A stretch of DNA of 64,000 nt. Source: Actinophytocola xanthii (lineage in GTDB: Bacteria; Actinomycetota; Actinomycetes; Mycobacteriales; Pseudonocardiaceae). A model generated the notes under the pieces. That model made no database searches, was not told the DNA's origin, and saw only the letters and a program-made list of their open reading frames with translations. Position numbers and translations under genes: made by a program. The DNA lies in contig NZ_MSIE01000006.1 in the NCBI RefSeq assembly GCF_001921205.1, positions 46,645 through 110,644 on the forward strand. Reading direction: 5' to 3'. This document shows, in pieces, positions 37,265 to 47,309 of this stretch (position 1 is the stretch's first letter; each line of letters begins with the position of its first letter).

Positions 37265-37813
37265 CTAGTTCTTGGCGGGCGCCGAGACCGAGTCGAGCTC
37301 GTCGAGGAACCGGTCGACCGTGCCGGTACGCCGGGCCTCGTCCTGAAGGGACTCACCGACGATCCGGCTGGCCAGCTCGACCGCGGTCCGACCGAGGTCG
37401 GCCCGCAACTCGGCGACGATCTGGGCACGCTGGGCCTCGAGCTGGGCCTGGCCCTGGGCCACGATGCGCGCGGCCTCCTCCTGGGCCTGGGCGCGGAGCT
37501 CCTCCTTGATCTGCTCCGCCTCCAGCCGGGCGTCGTCCCGGATGCGTGCCGACTCGGCCCGGGCCTCGGCGAGCTGCGCGGTGTACTTCTGCAGCGCCTT
37601 CTCCGCTTCGGCCTGTGCCTCCTCGGCCCGCTTGATGCCGCCCTCGATCTTCTCCGCCCGCTCCTTGTACGCCGCCTCGAAACGCGGGGTGACGTACTTC
37701 CACAGCACGAACAGCAGGAGCAGGAACGCGATGAGACCGAGAATGATCTCGGACAGGTGCGGCAGGACCGGGCTCGGCTCCTCGGCCGCCAGCACGATCG
37801 CGGTGTTCAACAT
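37265..37813 (-). CDS. atpF: Fo ATP synthase subunit b
   Basis: 182 residues: a membrane helix (IILGLIAFLLLLFVLWKYV, about 23-41) and a long Ala/Glu/Arg coiled-coil stalk to the C-terminus. Peripheral-stalk homodimer joining Fo to delta and alpha. Only one b-type gene is present. Confidence 0.96.
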   Translation of the reverse strand: MLNTAIVLAAEEPSPVLPHLSEIILGLIAFLLLLFVLWKYVTPRFEAAYKERAEKIEGGIKRAEEAQAEAEKALQKYTAQLAEARAESARIRDDARLEAEQIKEELRAQAQEEAARIVAQGQAQLEAQRAQIVAELRADLGRTAVELASRIVGESLQDEARRTGTVDRFLDELDSVSAPAKN

Positions 37814-37847
37814 GGTGTCTCCTCAGCTGGTCGCCACGAACGAGGGA

Positions 37848-38093
37848 TCAGGCGGAGGCGATGAAGAAGAGCACGAGGCCGATCAGGGCGAGCACCTCGA
37901 CCAGCACGAAGGTGGTCCAGGCGATGTTCATGAGCTTGCCCTGGGCCTCCGGCTGACGAGCGGTGCCGTTGATCACGGCGGCCCAGATCAGACCCACGCC
38001 GACACCCGGGCCGATCGCGCCGAGGCCGTAACCGATCAGCGCCAGGCCGGGGTTGGTGTCGACCGCCTGCTGGGCAAGAAGAAGGTTGCTCAC
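37848..38093 (-). CDS. atpE: Fo ATP synthase subunit c (proton ring)
   Basis: 81 residues, two helices. The first carries the ring-packing [10 protein letters not shown]; the second carries the proton-binding Glu66 in [12 protein letters not shown]. The polar loop is ARQPE. It lacks a cleavable signal. It resembles the mycobacterial c subunit that bedaquiline binds, although several drug-contact positions differ in type. Confidence 0.97.
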   Translation of the reverse strand: MSNLLLAQQAVDTNPGLALIGYGLGAIGPGVGVGLIWAAVINGTARQPEAQGKLMNIAWTTFVLVEVLALIGLVLFFIASA

Positions 38094-38177
38094 TTGAGAT
38101 TTTCCCTTTCAACTCGGTCCGCGCGAGTTGCGCGGATCGGGTGCGTGTCTGAACTGGTGTCCCGGCTCGTTGCCGGT

Positions 38178-38957
38178 TCAGTGCTCCGTGGCCAACGCGC
38201 TGCCGATGTAGTTGGCGGCCAACAGCGCGAAGATGTACGCCTGCAGAACCTGGATCAGGGCCTCGAGGAAGGTCATCGCGATGGCGAAGGCGAAGGAGAT
38301 GACCGAGACGCCCTTGAGAATGCCGCCCGCCTCGAGCAGCAGGTACTCGCCGGCCAGCGTGAACACGAGCAGGATCAGGTGCCCCGCGAACATCGCGGCG
38401 AAGACTCGGATCGCCAGCGTGATCGGGTTCATGATGAACTTCGAGAAGAACTCGATCGGCGTCAGCAGGAGGTAGATGGGCTTGGGCGCACCGGGGGGGA
38501 CCAGCTGGTGCTTCAGGTAGCCGAGGAACCCGTGTCGGCGGAAACCCACGCCGTGGTAGATCGGGTACACGATGAGGATCGACAGCGCGAGCGGGAACCC
38601 GATGTGCGACATCGTCGGGAACTGGATGAGCGGGATGATCCCGAAGATGTTGTTCACCAGAATGAAGGTGAACAACGCGAGAATAAGAGGCACGAAGGGC
38701 ATGAAGTCCTTCGAACCGATCTGTTCCCTGGCGATGTTGTTGCGGCCGAAGTCGTAAACGGACTCGGCGGCGAACTGGAACCTGCTCGGCACGATCTTCA
38801 GTCGGCTCGAGGCCATGAGGAAGAACACCGCGATGATGATGACCGACAGAACGATCAGCACCATGGGCTTCGTAACCCCGGCGAAAATCGGCGGGAGGTT
38901 GAAATCACCCGCACCAGGCGGATTGAACTCACCCTGTGCTAGCCACAGCGCCCGCAA
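38178..38957 (-). CDS. atpB: Fo ATP synthase subunit a
   Basis: 259 residues from a TTG start; five to six membrane helices. The essential Arg is in the helix NPITLAIRVFAAMFAGH; the C-terminal helix is LQAYIFALLAANYIGSAL. The frame is open to a GTG at 39011, but AAGGAG lies 5 nt before the TTG at 38957 and nothing similar precedes the GTG, so the shorter start is preferred. Forms the proton half-channels with the c ring. Confidence 0.93.
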   Translation of the reverse strand: MRALWLAQGEFNPPGAGDFNLPPIFAGVTKPMVLIVLSVIIIAVFFLMASSRLKIVPSRFQFAAESVYDFGRNNIAREQIGSKDFMPFVPLILALFTFILVNNIFGIIPLIQFPTMSHIGFPLALSILIVYPIYHGVGFRRHGFLGYLKHQLVPPGAPKPIYLLLTPIEFFSKFIMNPITLAIRVFAAMFAGHLILLVFTLAGEYLLLEAGGILKGVSVISFAFAIAMTFLEALIQVLQAYIFALLAANYIGSALATEH

Positions 38958-39055
38958 CTGGGCTCCTTCCGGTTCTCCCGGCCGGCAGACAACCGCCGGG
39001 GGAATCGTCACGATCAGGACTTAACGTACCTCAGCGACCTCGGGCACCTGGCAGC

Positions 39056-39080
39056 GGCACCCCTGCTCCCGAGGGGTGCC
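39056..39080. other. Hairpin in the atpI-atpB spacer
   Basis: A perfect 9-bp stem GGCACCCCT / AGGGGTGCC with a 7-nt loop, about 100 nt before the atpB start in a 239-nt gap on the minus strand. No U-tract; it could be a leader structure, a processing site, or a partial terminator after atpI. Confidence 0.45.
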
Positions 39081-39196
39081 CCAAGGCCCTGCGCGCACCA
39101 TATCAGCCGCTCCCGGGCTAGGAGGACGCGCGTACTACTTACCAGTCACATGGGGGCTGCCAGCGCGGACCGCCGACCGGTGATCGACGAGAAGAT

Positions 39197-39679
39197 CTAC
39201 TGGTCACCGCTGTCGACGATCAAGGTCGGGATCTTGGTCCGGCGGAACGCCACGGCGTCCATGGCGGCCCAGACGACCACCACGCCGAGCATCGTGTACG
39301 CGAGCGACTCGGTGTGCAGCACGCTCACGTCGGTCAGCAGCATCATCACGATCAGCAGGACCAGCATCTTGCCGACGAACCCGCCCAGCGCCGCGGCCAT
39401 GACCAGCATCGGGTTCATCGCGGCCGTCTTCCGCATCAGCCACAGCGTCGCGAACGACGAGGCGAACGCCACGATGCCGCCGACCAGCGCACCCAACGTC
39501 CCCTCGACCCCCGCGACCAGGGTGCCGACGGTGATTCCGGCCACCACGACAGCCAGCGCCGGCCACAGCGCGTAGCGCAGCATGGCGTCGGCGAGCTTCA
39601 ACACCGACTCGGCGTGGCTGCGCGGCATGTCCGCGAGCAGGCCGAGCCCGGCTTCGTCCTCGTTCTTCTCGTTCGTCAT
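39197..39679 (-). CDS. AtpI-like membrane protein
   Basis: 160 residues with four hydrophobic segments (about 40-58, 63-81, 93-115, 120-142) and a charged N-terminus. Its place between wecA and atpB is that of the poorly conserved AtpI-type gene (Rv1303 in M. tuberculosis), thought to help c-ring assembly. Similarity to classical AtpI is weak. It overlaps wecA by 4 nt. Confidence 0.75.
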   Translation of the reverse strand: MTNEKNEDEAGLGLLADMPRSHAESVLKLADAMLRYALWPALAVVVAGITVGTLVAGVEGTLGALVGGIVAFASSFATLWLMRKTAAMNPMLVMAAALGGFVGKMLVLLIVMMLLTDVSVLHTESLAYTMLGVVVVWAAMDAVAFRRTKIPTLIVDSGDQ

Positions 39680-40815
39680 CTCGCCCTCAGTCTAGGGACG
39701 GCCGAGATGACCAGCGCGATCAGGATGCCGATCCCCATTCCCCAGGCCACCGCGAGCGCGTCGAACAGGGTCAGCGCGACCGCGCCGAAGGCCAGCACCG
39801 CCGCCCACAGGTAGATGAGCAGGACCGCGCGCCGCTGCGAGTGACCGAGCTCCAGCAGCCGGTGGTGCAGGTGCATCTTGTCCGCGTGGAACGGGCTCAG
39901 GCCCTTGCGCGTGCGCCGGATGATCGCCATCAGCAGGTCGAGGACCGGCACGAACAGCACGGCGGCCACCACCAGCAGCGGCGAGAGCAGCGCGATCATC
40001 TGCTTGCTCTCCGGGTCGGGGACCCGCCCGGAGGCTGATGTCGCGGCCGAGGCCAGCATCAGGCCGATCAGCATCGAGCCGGAGTCGCCCATGAAGATCT
40101 TCGCCGGCTGGAAGTTGTGCGGCAGGAACCCCAGGCATGCCCCGGCCAGCGTGGCCGCGATCAGCGCGGGTGCGTAGTTGCTCACGTCGCCGCCGGTCTC
40201 ACCCAGCAGGTTCAGCGAGAACGCGCAGGTGGCGCTGGCGGAGATGAACCCGATCCCGGCCGCCAGCCCGTCCAGGCCGTCGACGAAGTTCATCGCGTTG
40301 ACCATCGTGACCACGAGCAGCACGGTGACCAGCGCGCCCTGGTTCTGGTCGAGCACCAGCTGCACGCCGTCCTCGGCACCCCACGGCAGCCCGATCACGA
40401 TCCACTGCAGACCGAACAGCACCAGGATGCCGGCACAGGTGGTCTGTCCGGCCAACTTGGTCAGCGAGTCCAGCTCGTACCGGTCGTCGAGCATTCCGAT
40501 CAGGACGATCACGCCGCCGCCGACCAGCACGGCCATCGGGTCCAGTGTGTACTCGAACCCGCGGCGCAGGACCGGCAGCTGGTGGGCGAGCAGCATTCCC
40601 CCGCACACGCCGAGGTACATCGCGAGGCCACCCAGGCGCGGGATCGGCACCGTGTGCACGTCGCGCTGGCGCGGGTGGGCGACCGCACCCCAGCGGATCG
40701 CGATGCGGCGGACCAGCCCGGTGAACAGGAACGTCAGCACCGCCGTGGTCAGGGCGACCAACAGGTACTCCCGGATCGGGAGGCCGGCCGGCTGGAACCC
40801 CTGGGCGAGGCTCAT
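39676..40815 (-). CDS. wecA: Undecaprenyl-phosphate GlcNAc-1-phosphate transferase
   Basis: 379 residues, about eleven membrane helices of the MraY/WecA superfamily. Motifs: [20 protein letters not shown] with [19 protein letters not shown] (Asp pair), [12 protein letters not shown], and the catalytic-loop region [17 protein letters not shown]. It starts polyprenyl-linked polymers; in mycobacteria the orthologue (Rv1302) makes the GlcNAc-PP-decaprenol of the arabinogalactan linker. It overlaps glyA by 4 nt and atpI by 4 nt, so all three are co-transcribed. Confidence 0.94.
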   Translation of the reverse strand: MSLAQGFQPAGLPIREYLLVALTTAVLTFLFTGLVRRIAIRWGAVAHPRQRDVHTVPIPRLGGLAMYLGVCGGMLLAHQLPVLRRGFEYTLDPMAVLVGGGVIVLIGMLDDRYELDSLTKLAGQTTCAGILVLFGLQWIVIGLPWGAEDGVQLVLDQNQGALVTVLLVVTMVNAMNFVDGLDGLAAGIGFISASATCAFSLNLLGETGGDVSNYAPALIAATLAGACLGFLPHNFQPAKIFMGDSGSMLIGLMLASAATSASGRVPDPESKQMIALLSPLLVVAAVLFVPVLDLLMAIIRRTRKGLSPFHADKMHLHHRLLELGHSQRRAVLLIYLWAAVLAFGAVALTLFDALAVAWGMGIGILIALVISAVPRLRAR

Positions 40816-42089
40816 CGCACGTACGCGGGACGGGCGGCGACGAGCTGGCCCACGGCCGTCGCGACCTCCCCCAGCTCGGCGTCCCCGGCCTCGGTACCCG
40901 CCGGGGCCCGCACGGCGCGGCCGATCAGCCGGGCGATCTCGGCCATGTCCGGTTCGGTCATGCCCTGGGTGGTCACGCAGGGTGAGCCGACACGGATACC
41001 CGACGGGGTGGCCGGCGGGGCGGGGTCGAACGGGATCGCGTTCTTGTTCAGCGTGATCCCGGCCAGGTCGCAGCGCCGTTCGGCCTCGGCACCGGTGACC
41101 TCCAGCGAGCGGAGGTCCATCAGGGCCAGGTGGGTGTCGGTGCCGCCGGAGACCGTGCGCATGCCCTCGGCCTCGAGCCCCTTGGCGAGCGCGGCGGCGT
41201 TGGCCACGACCTGGGTCGCGTAGCCCTGGTACTCGCTGGAGGCGGCCTCACGCAGCGCGACGGCCTTCGCCGCGACCGCGTGCATGAGCGGACCGCCCTG
41301 GGTGAACGGGAAGACGGCCTTGTCCACGGCCTTGGCGTGCTCGGCTCGGCACAGGACCATGCCGCCGCGCGGGCCGCGCAGCACCTTGTGCGTGGAGAAC
41401 GTGACGACGTCGGCGAAGGGCACGGGTGAGGGGATGACCTTGCCGGCGACCAGCCCGATGAAGTGCGCCGCGTCGACCATGAGGATCGCCCCGACCTCGT
41501 CGGCGATCGACCGGAACGCGGCGAAGTCGATCAGCCGGGGGTAGGCGGTCGCGCCGGCGATGATCATGCGCGGCTCGTGGGTGATCGCGAGGTCGCGGAC
41601 CTGGTCGTAGTCGATCAGCTCGGTGTCGGCGCGGACCCCGTAGGCGACCGGCTGGAACCAGCGGCCGGAGAAGTTGACCTTCGAGCCGTGGGTGAGGTGC
41701 CCGCCCTGCTTGAGGTCCATCGCCAGCACGGTGTCGCCCGGCTCGCAGAACGCGGCGTAGGCGGCCAGGTTGGCGCTCGCCCCGGAGTGCGGCTGGAGGT
41801 TGGCGTGCTCGGCGCCGAAGAGCTCCTTCGCCCGGGCGATGCCGATCTCCTCGGCCGTGTCCACCTGGGCGCAGCCGCCGTAGTAGCGGCGGTTGGGGTA
41901 GCCCTCGGCGTACTTGTTGGACAGCGTCGAGCCGAGCGCGGCCAGGACCGCGGGGCTGGTCAGGTTCTCGCTGGCGATCAGCTGCAGACCGCCTCTGAGC
42001 CGCTCGAGCTCTCCGAGCACGACGTTGGCGATCTCGGGATCCGTGCTGGCCAGGGCGTCGAAGTCCGGGCCCCAGAACGGCGTGTCCAA
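40812..42089 (-). CDS. glyA: Serine hydroxymethyltransferase
   Basis: 425 residues, PLP enzyme interconverting serine and glycine with tetrahydrofolate. Motifs: [33 protein letters not shown], and the Schiff-base Lys in [15 protein letters not shown]. The start appears to be TTG (42087-42089); no in-frame ATG upstream fits the family start. Divergent from ppk2. Confidence 0.97.
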   Translation of the reverse strand: MDTPFWGPDFDALASTDPEIANVVLGELERLRGGLQLIASENLTSPAVLAALGSTLSNKYAEGYPNRRYYGGCAQVDTAEEIGIARAKELFGAEHANLQPHSGASANLAAYAAFCEPGDTVLAMDLKQGGHLTHGSKVNFSGRWFQPVAYGVRADTELIDYDQVRDLAITHEPRMIIAGATAYPRLIDFAAFRSIADEVGAILMVDAAHFIGLVAGKVIPSPVPFADVVTFSTHKVLRGPRGGMVLCRAEHAKAVDKAVFPFTQGGPLMHAVAAKAVALREAASSEYQGYATQVVANAAALAKGLEAEGMRTVSGGTDTHLALMDLRSLEVTGAEAERRCDLAGITLNKNAIPFDPAPPATPSGIRVGSPCVTTQGMTEPDMAEIARLIGRAVRAPAGTEAGDAELGEVATAVGQLVAARPAYVR

Positions 42090-42160
42090 GCGAGTTGCTT
42101 CTTCCCACGAGGCTGCAGTGGCGTCAGGCTACCGCGCCCGCGTGGGGTTACGGTTTCCTG

Positions 42161-42943
42161 GTGACCAAGCTGAAGAAGGCCGAGTACGAGGACGAGCTGG
42201 CCCGGCTAAACCTGGAGCTGGTCAAGCTGCAGGACTGGGTGAAGGCCCAGGGCTTACGGGTCGTGGTGCTCTTCGAGGGGCGCGACGCCGCCGGCAAGGG
42301 CGGGATCATCAAGCGGATCGCCGAACCGCTGAACCCCCGGATCTGCCGCATCGCCGCGCTGGGCACCCCGACCGAGCGGGAACGGACCCAGTGGTACTTC
42401 CAGCGGTACGTGGCCCACCTGCCCGCGGCGGGCGAGATCGTGCTGTTCGACCGCTCCTGGTACAACCGCGCCGGGGTCGAGCGCGTGATGGGGTTCTGCA
42501 CCGAGGAGGAGTACCAGGACTTCCTGGTGGCCGCGCCCGAGTTCGAACGCCTGCTGATCCGCTCGGGGATCACCCTGGTGAAGTACTGGTTCTCGGTGTC
42601 CGACGACGAGCAGGAGAAGCGGTTCCAGGAACGCATGCACGACCGGACCAAGCGGTGGAAGATCTCGCCGATGGACCTGGAGGCGCGGCGGCGCTGGTTC
42701 GACTACTCCAAGGCCAAGGACGTCATGTTCGCCCACACCGACGTCGACGACTCCCCGTGGTGGGTGGTCGACGCGGACAACAAGCGGAAGGCGCGGCTGA
42801 ACTGCATCTCACACCTGCTGTCGCTGGTGCCCTACGAGGACGTGGACCCGCCGGTGCTCGAGCTGCCGCCACGGGGACCGGCCGACCCGGACTACCAGCG
42901 CCCGCCGGTCGACTCCCAACGCTGGATCCCGCAGCGTTACTAG
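42161..42943 (+). CDS. ppk2: Polyphosphate kinase 2 (PPK2)
   Basis: 260 residues, the short one-domain class. Walker A FEGRDAAGKGG (about 38-48), Walker B LFDRSWYNRAGVERVMGF, and lid KRWKISPMDLEARRRW. It moves phosphate between polyphosphate and nucleoside di-/monophosphates. The GTG at 42161 gives the family start VTKLKKAEYEDEL; no Shine-Dalgarno is seen, but TACGGT (42149-42154) is 6 nt upstream, so the message is probably leaderless. Convergent with sua5. Confidence 0.93.
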   Translation: MTKLKKAEYEDELARLNLELVKLQDWVKAQGLRVVVLFEGRDAAGKGGIIKRIAEPLNPRICRIAALGTPTERERTQWYFQRYVAHLPAAGEIVLFDRSWYNRAGVERVMGFCTEEEYQDFLVAAPEFERLLIRSGITLVKYWFSVSDDEQEKRFQERMHDRTKRWKISPMDLEARRRWFDYSKAKDVMFAHTDVDDSPWWVVDADNKRKARLNCISHLLSLVPYEDVDPPVLELPPRGPADPDYQRPPVDSQRWIPQRY

Positions 42944-42963
42944 GGCACATCCGCAGGGCGCGT

Positions 42964-43611
42964 CTAGCGCGTTCGGACCTCGGTGCCGAGGACCTCGGTG
43001 ACCTCGGTGAGGCTGACCGCGCCCTCGCGGAGCACGACCGGCGTGTCGCCGGTGAGGTCGACGATCGTGGACGGGACCGGGTCGCCGCTGGGACCGCCGT
43101 CGAGGTAGACCGCGACCGACTCGCCCAGCTGGTCACGGGCCTCGGCGGCCGTGGCCGCCGGGGGCTGACCGGAGCGGTTGGCGCTGGAGACGGCCATCGG
43201 GCCCACCTCGCGCAGCAGCTCGATCGCCACCGGGTGCAGGGGCATGCGCAGCATCACCGTGCCGCTGGTGCGCCCGAGGTCCCAGGCCAACGACGGGGCA
43301 TGCGGGAGCACGATCGACAGGTCGCCCGGCCAGAAGGCCTCGATCAGCATCCGGGCGGGCCGGGGAACCGACAGCACCAGCCCGTCGACCGTCGTCCAGG
43401 AGCCGACCAGCACGCCGACCGGCATGTCCGGACCGCGGTTCTTCGCCTCCAGCAGCGACCGCACCGCGGAGGAGGAGAACGCGTCCGCGCCGATGCCGTA
43501 CACCGTGTCGGTCGGGACCACCACGAGGCGACCGGCCCGCACCGCGCTGGCCGCGGCGGCCAGGCCGTCCAGCCGGTCCTGCTCGACCGCGCAGTCGTAC
43601 ACCACACTCAC
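42964..43611 (-). CDS. Threonylcarbamoyl-AMP synthase (Sua5/YrdC)
   Basis: 215 residues, YrdC fold. VVVPTDTVYGIGADAF, FWPGDLSIVLPH, MRMPLHP-type strand (LRMPLHPVAIELL) and AVSSANRSGQPP are all typical. It makes threonylcarbamoyl-AMP for the t6A modification of tRNA. Usual neighbour of prmC in actinobacteria (Rv1301/Rv1300); here two unknown genes lie between. GTG start. Confidence 0.94.
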   Translation of the reverse strand: MSVVYDCAVEQDRLDGLAAAASAVRAGRLVVVPTDTVYGIGADAFSSSAVRSLLEAKNRGPDMPVGVLVGSWTTVDGLVLSVPRPARMLIEAFWPGDLSIVLPHAPSLAWDLGRTSGTVMLRMPLHPVAIELLREVGPMAVSSANRSGQPPAATAAEARDQLGESVAVYLDGGPSGDPVPSTIVDLTGDTPVVLREGAVSLTEVTEVLGTEVRTR

Positions 43612-43621
43612 GGCGCAGACC

Positions 43622-44443
43622 CTATACGCCCGGCCTGACGATCGATCCGGCCATCTCCGCGGCCCGTCGCCGCCAGGTCTGGCGGCGGAAGCGGTACACG
43701 ATGGCGAACACCAGGAAGGCGCCCACCAGCACCCCGAGGACCACCAGCACCGCGCTCCCGATCAGCCCTCCGGCCACGACCGTGATCAGGCCCAGCGCGA
43801 CCGTCAGCACGGCCAGGCTGACCGCGATGCCCTCCGGCACCCAGGTCCAGCGCCGGCCCAGCGCGACCTCCTCGAGCAGCTGCTCCGCACCCCGGGTCAG
43901 CTCCTCGTCGCCGACGTCGAGCGCGAGGATGCGGGTCGCGGCCTGCTCGCAGATCAGCAGCTGCCGCTCGCTCGTGATCACCAGCGTGTCGTCGGCGGTG
44001 CGGGAGCGGCACTGTTCCGCCACCGAGCACCAGGCGCTTGCCAGGTAGTAACGCAGCGTCCGGTCCCCCGGGCGGTCCGCGACCAGGTTCTCCAGGTCGG
44101 CAATCGCGCTCGCCGCGCGCCCCTCCCCCACCATCACCTGGGCGGTGCCCAGGCGCGCCAGCAGCGACGCCGGGCCGCCCGCGGCCAGGGCACGGCGGTA
44201 GCGCTCGTCCGCCTCCCGCCACCTCCCCCGCGCGAGGAGGACATCACCCAGCCCGACCTGGTCCAAAGGGTTGTCGCGCAGGCTCGCGGCCCGGGCGAAG
44301 TGATCATCGGCGGTGTCCAAGCGGCCCTCGAGCAGGGCACACCGCCCCAGCGCGGCATGCCGGCGAGCTTCCGGGTCACCCCCCGGGAAGTCCTCGGCCA
44401 CCAACCGCCACTTGACGATCACGTCGAGCCACGATCGAAGCAT
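43622..44443 (-). CDS. TPR protein with C-terminal membrane hairpin, unknown
   Basis: 273 residues. Residues about 20-130 form three to four TPR-like helical pairs (RHAALGRCALLEGRLDTADD; VGLGDVLLARGRWREADERY); two membrane helices follow at about 205-250 (AVSLAVLTVALGLITVVAG; LIGSAVLVVLGVLVGAFLVF), then a basic tail. Divergent from the next gene, with starts about 56 nt apart. Not recognised beyond this. Confidence 0.75.
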   Translation of the reverse strand: MLRSWLDVIVKWRLVAEDFPGGDPEARRHAALGRCALLEGRLDTADDHFARAASLRDNPLDQVGLGDVLLARGRWREADERYRRALAAGGPASLLARLGTAQVMVGEGRAASAIADLENLVADRPGDRTLRYYLASAWCSVAEQCRSRTADDTLVITSERQLLICEQAATRILALDVGDEELTRGAEQLLEEVALGRRWTWVPEGIAVSLAVLTVALGLITVVAGGLIGSAVLVVLGVLVGAFLVFAIVYRFRRQTWRRRAAEMAGSIVRPGV

Positions 44444-44499
44444 TGGATCACCCCCGCCGGCACGTTACTCTCGGTAGACCCGTGTCGGGGGGTGTCGAG

Positions 44500-45141
44500 G
44501 TGAAGAACGTGCCGAGCCTGAGCTCGCGCTGGCTGGCAGTGACCTGTGCCGGGCTCTACCTGGTGGTGAGCGCGGTCGTGGGTGTCGCGCTGCTCGCGGC
44601 TCCCCGCCCGGACGCCGACCAGCTCGACCGGGATGCGCCCGCCGACGTCGCCGAACGCACTGAGGACGGCACCGGGGTCACCACGACCCTCACCACCCAC
44701 CCACCGCCCGCCGGCTTCCAGCACGTCCAGGGCCCGGAGCGGATGCGCACGGTCATCCCGGTCGGCTGGCGGGTCGCCAGGGGCGGCGCTCCCGGCGCGC
44801 TGCGCGCGGCGGACCCCTCCGACAGCGCCCGCTTCGTCGGCTTCGGCGCAGCCCCCGCCCCGAGCACGGACATCGGCCAGACCCACGCCGAGACCGAGAG
44901 CAGGTTCGCCGAGCGCACCACCGCCTACCGGCGCATCGAGCTGAACCGGGCGACCTACGCGGGCAACCCCGCCGTCGAGTGGGAGTACCGCCACGACGAC
45001 GGCACCGGCACCCAACACGTTCGAGGGCTGTTCTGGCGGGTCGACGGCATGGAGTACTTCGTGTTCGCCTCGGCTCCGGAGAGCGCGTGGCCCCGGATGC
45101 GCCCGGTCTACGACGAGATGGTCGCCCACTCGACCCCCTGA
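44500..45141 (+). CDS. Single-pass membrane protein, unknown
   Basis: 213 residues. One N-terminal membrane helix (VTCAGLYLVVSAVVGVALLA), then an acidic/Pro spacer and a ~130-residue extracytoplasmic domain (TVIPVGWRVARGG ... YFVFASAPESAWPRMRPVYD) of a type often seen beside Ser/Thr-kinase or TPR proteins in Pseudonocardiaceae. The GTG at 44500 is preferred; in-frame GTG 44482 and ATG 44443 are alternatives, the last overlapping the divergent gene. Confidence 0.7.
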   Translation: MKNVPSLSSRWLAVTCAGLYLVVSAVVGVALLAAPRPDADQLDRDAPADVAERTEDGTGVTTTLTTHPPPAGFQHVQGPERMRTVIPVGWRVARGGAPGALRAADPSDSARFVGFGAAPAPSTDIGQTHAETESRFAERTTAYRRIELNRATYAGNPAVEWEYRHDDGTGTQHVRGLFWRVDGMEYFVFASAPESAWPRMRPVYDEMVAHSTP

Positions 45142-45154
45142 CCCGCGGAGACGG

Positions 45155-46024
45155 TCAGCCGCGCCGGGCGGTGGCGAAGCGGGGACGCCCGGCCAGGTCC
45201 GGGTGGTCGGTCACCTCGGTCAGCACGCGGCGGGCCGACAGCAGCGCCGGGACCGACTCGCCCTGGGTGTCGTCGTGCTCCACCGCCAGCGCTCCCCCGG
45301 GACGCAGCAGCCGGGCCGCGCATCCGACGACCTGCCGGATCACCTCGAGGCCGTCGGGCCCGCCGAACACCGCCCGGGCGGGATCGTGCTTGGCGACCTC
45401 CGGCGGCACGACCGTGCCGGCCGGGACGTACGGCGGGTTGCAGACCAGCAGGTCGACCCGGCCCTCCAGCTCGGCGAGCAGATTGGGGTCGGCCACGTCC
45501 CCGGCGTGCAGCACGATCGGGGTGTCGCCGGCCGCCGCGCGACGGTCGGCGTTGCGGCGGGCCCAGGCCAGCGCGGAGGCGTCCAGCTCCACAGCGTGCA
45601 CCGTGGCGTCCGGGCGGGCCGAGGCGAGGGCCAGGGCCAGCGCGCCCGAGCCGGTGCACAGGTCGACGACCAGCGGCGCGACGACCCCGCGCAGGGCCGC
45701 GAGCCCCCACTCCACCAGCAGCTCGGTCTCCGGCCTCGGCACGAACACCCCCGGCCCGACCTCGACGGTGATGGGACCGAACGGCGCCCCGCCGGTGAGG
45801 TGCTGGAGCGGGACGCGCTGCGCGCGCCGGGTCACCAGCCGCCCGATCGCGTCGACCACCTGCCGGTCCACCAGCGGCACGAGCACCAGCCGGCCACGCT
45901 CGACGCCGAGCACGTGCGCGGCGATCAGCTCGGCGTCGACCCGGGGCGAGGCCACCCCCGCCTCCCCCAGGACGCGCTCAGCCTCCGCAATAGCCACCCG
46001 AAGCGGCAACCTGCCCGCCTCCAC
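45155..46024 (-). CDS. prmC: Release factor glutamine methyltransferase
   Basis: 289 residues. The N-terminal helical domain precedes a SAM fold with VVDLCTGSGALALALA and the catalytic NPPYVP that binds the Gln of the release-factor GGQ loop. It methylates RF1/RF2. GTG start with GGGGAGG about 7 nt upstream. Lies directly after prfA (its substrate's gene), 136 nt apart; the gap has no gene. Confidence 0.95.
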   Translation of the reverse strand: MEAGRLPLRVAIAEAERVLGEAGVASPRVDAELIAAHVLGVERGRLVLVPLVDRQVVDAIGRLVTRRAQRVPLQHLTGGAPFGPITVEVGPGVFVPRPETELLVEWGLAALRGVVAPLVVDLCTGSGALALALASARPDATVHAVELDASALAWARRNADRRAAAGDTPIVLHAGDVADPNLLAELEGRVDLLVCNPPYVPAGTVVPPEVAKHDPARAVFGGPDGLEVIRQVVGCAARLLRPGGALAVEHDDTQGESVPALLSARRVLTEVTDHPDLAGRPRFATARRG

Positions 46025-46160
46025 TAGCCCGCCTCCCCGGAATTTTTACTGCTGGTCGCCTTGCCGTGAACGTGCGGCTGGGGCGCGTACTTGTGGCTGG
46101 GTTGCGTCACGTTCCCCTGAGGTGCGGTTTTGGAGGTGGACAGGGGGGTGACCAGGTGGG

Positions 46161-47234
46161 TCAGGTGGGTTGGTGGGCGGATAGGCGTTCTTCGCGGTCG
46201 GCGGTGGCGAGGGCGTCGAGGACGCCGTCCAGGTCGCCGTCCATCACCTGGTCGAGGTTGTAGGCCTTGTAGTTCACCCGGTGGTCGGAGATCCGGTTCT
46301 CGGGGAAGTTGTAGGTGCGCACCCGCTCGGAGCGGTCGACCGTCCGGACCTGGCTGCGCCGGTTGTCGGAGGCCTGCTTGGCTGCCTCCTCCTCGGCCGC
46401 GGCGACCAGCCGGGCCCGCAGGACCTGCATCGCGCGGGTCTTGTTCTGCAGCTGGGAGCGCTCGTTCTGGCAGGACACGACGATGCCGGTGGGCAGGTGG
46501 GTGATCCGCACCGCGGAGTCGGTGGTGTTCACGCTCTGCCCGCCCTTGCCGGAGGAACGGAACACGTCGATCCGGAGGTCCTTCTCGTCGATCTCCACCT
46601 CGACGTCCTCGACGTCCGGGTACACCAGGACGCCGGCGGCGGAGGTGTGGATGCGCCCCTGCGACTCGGTCACCGGGACACGCTGGACCCGGTGCACCCC
46701 ACCCTCGAACTTCAGCCGCGACCAGACGCCGTCCACGGTGGCCGTCCTGCTCTTGATGGCCACGGTGACGTCCTTGTACCCGCCGAGCTCGGTGTCGGTG
46801 CCGTCGAGCACCTCGGCCTGCCAACCGTGCCGCTCGGCGTAGCGCAGGTACATGCGCAGCAGGTCCCCGGCGAACAGGGCGGACTCGTCGCCGCCCTCGC
46901 CGGACTTGATCTCCAGCAGCAGGTCGGAGCCGTCGTGCGGGTCGCGGGGCAGCAGCAGCTCGGTGAGCTTGGCCTCGAGCACCGGGACTCGCTCGGCGAG
47001 GGCGCGCGCCTCGGCGGCGAACGCGTCGTCGTCGGCGCCCAGCTCGGTCGCGGCCCCCAGGTCCTCCCGGGCGGCCTCCAGCTCGCGCAGCGTCTTGATC
47101 GTGGGCGTGAGCTCGGCGTACCGCCGCCCGAGCTTGCGGGCCCGGGTCTGGTCGCCGTGCACCGCGGGGTCGGCGAGCGCCTTCTCGAGCTCGTCGTACT
47201 CGGCCAGCAGCTCCCTGAGCGATGTCGAGTCCAC
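46161..47234 (-). CDS. prfA: Peptide chain release factor 1
   Basis: 357 residues. Stop-codon recognition PVT (187-189, RF1 type, reading UAA/UAG) and the hydrolysis motif GGQ (231-233) in [14 protein letters not shown]. The GTG at 47234 follows GGGAGG; the frame is open a little further to 47279 but without a Shine-Dalgarno and across the rpmE terminator. Partner of PrmC downstream. Confidence 0.97.
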   Translation of the reverse strand: MDSTSLRELLAEYDELEKALADPAVHGDQTRARKLGRRYAELTPTIKTLRELEAAREDLGAATELGADDDAFAAEARALAERVPVLEAKLTELLLPRDPHDGSDLLLEIKSGEGGDESALFAGDLLRMYLRYAERHGWQAEVLDGTDTELGGYKDVTVAIKSRTATVDGVWSRLKFEGGVHRVQRVPVTESQGRIHTSAAGVLVYPDVEDVEVEIDEKDLRIDVFRSSGKGGQSVNTTDSAVRITHLPTGIVVSCQNERSQLQNKTRAMQVLRARLVAAAEEEAAKQASDNRRSQVRTVDRSERVRTYNFPENRISDHRVNYKAYNLDQVMDGDLDGVLDALATADREERLSAHQPT

Positions 47235-47269
47235 GGGCGACCTCCCTTCGTCGAGTCTGGGCACGAAAA

Positions 47270-47300
47270 CGGCGCCCACCCGCGATGCGGGTGGGCGCCG
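47270..47300. terminator. Hairpin terminator after rpmE
   Basis: Perfect 14-bp stem (47270-47283 / 47287-47300) with a 3-nt loop, followed on the minus strand by TTTTCG. It lies 10 nt after the rpmE stop and partly limits read-through into prfA. Confidence 0.8.
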
Positions 47301-47309
47301 GGATCGAAG

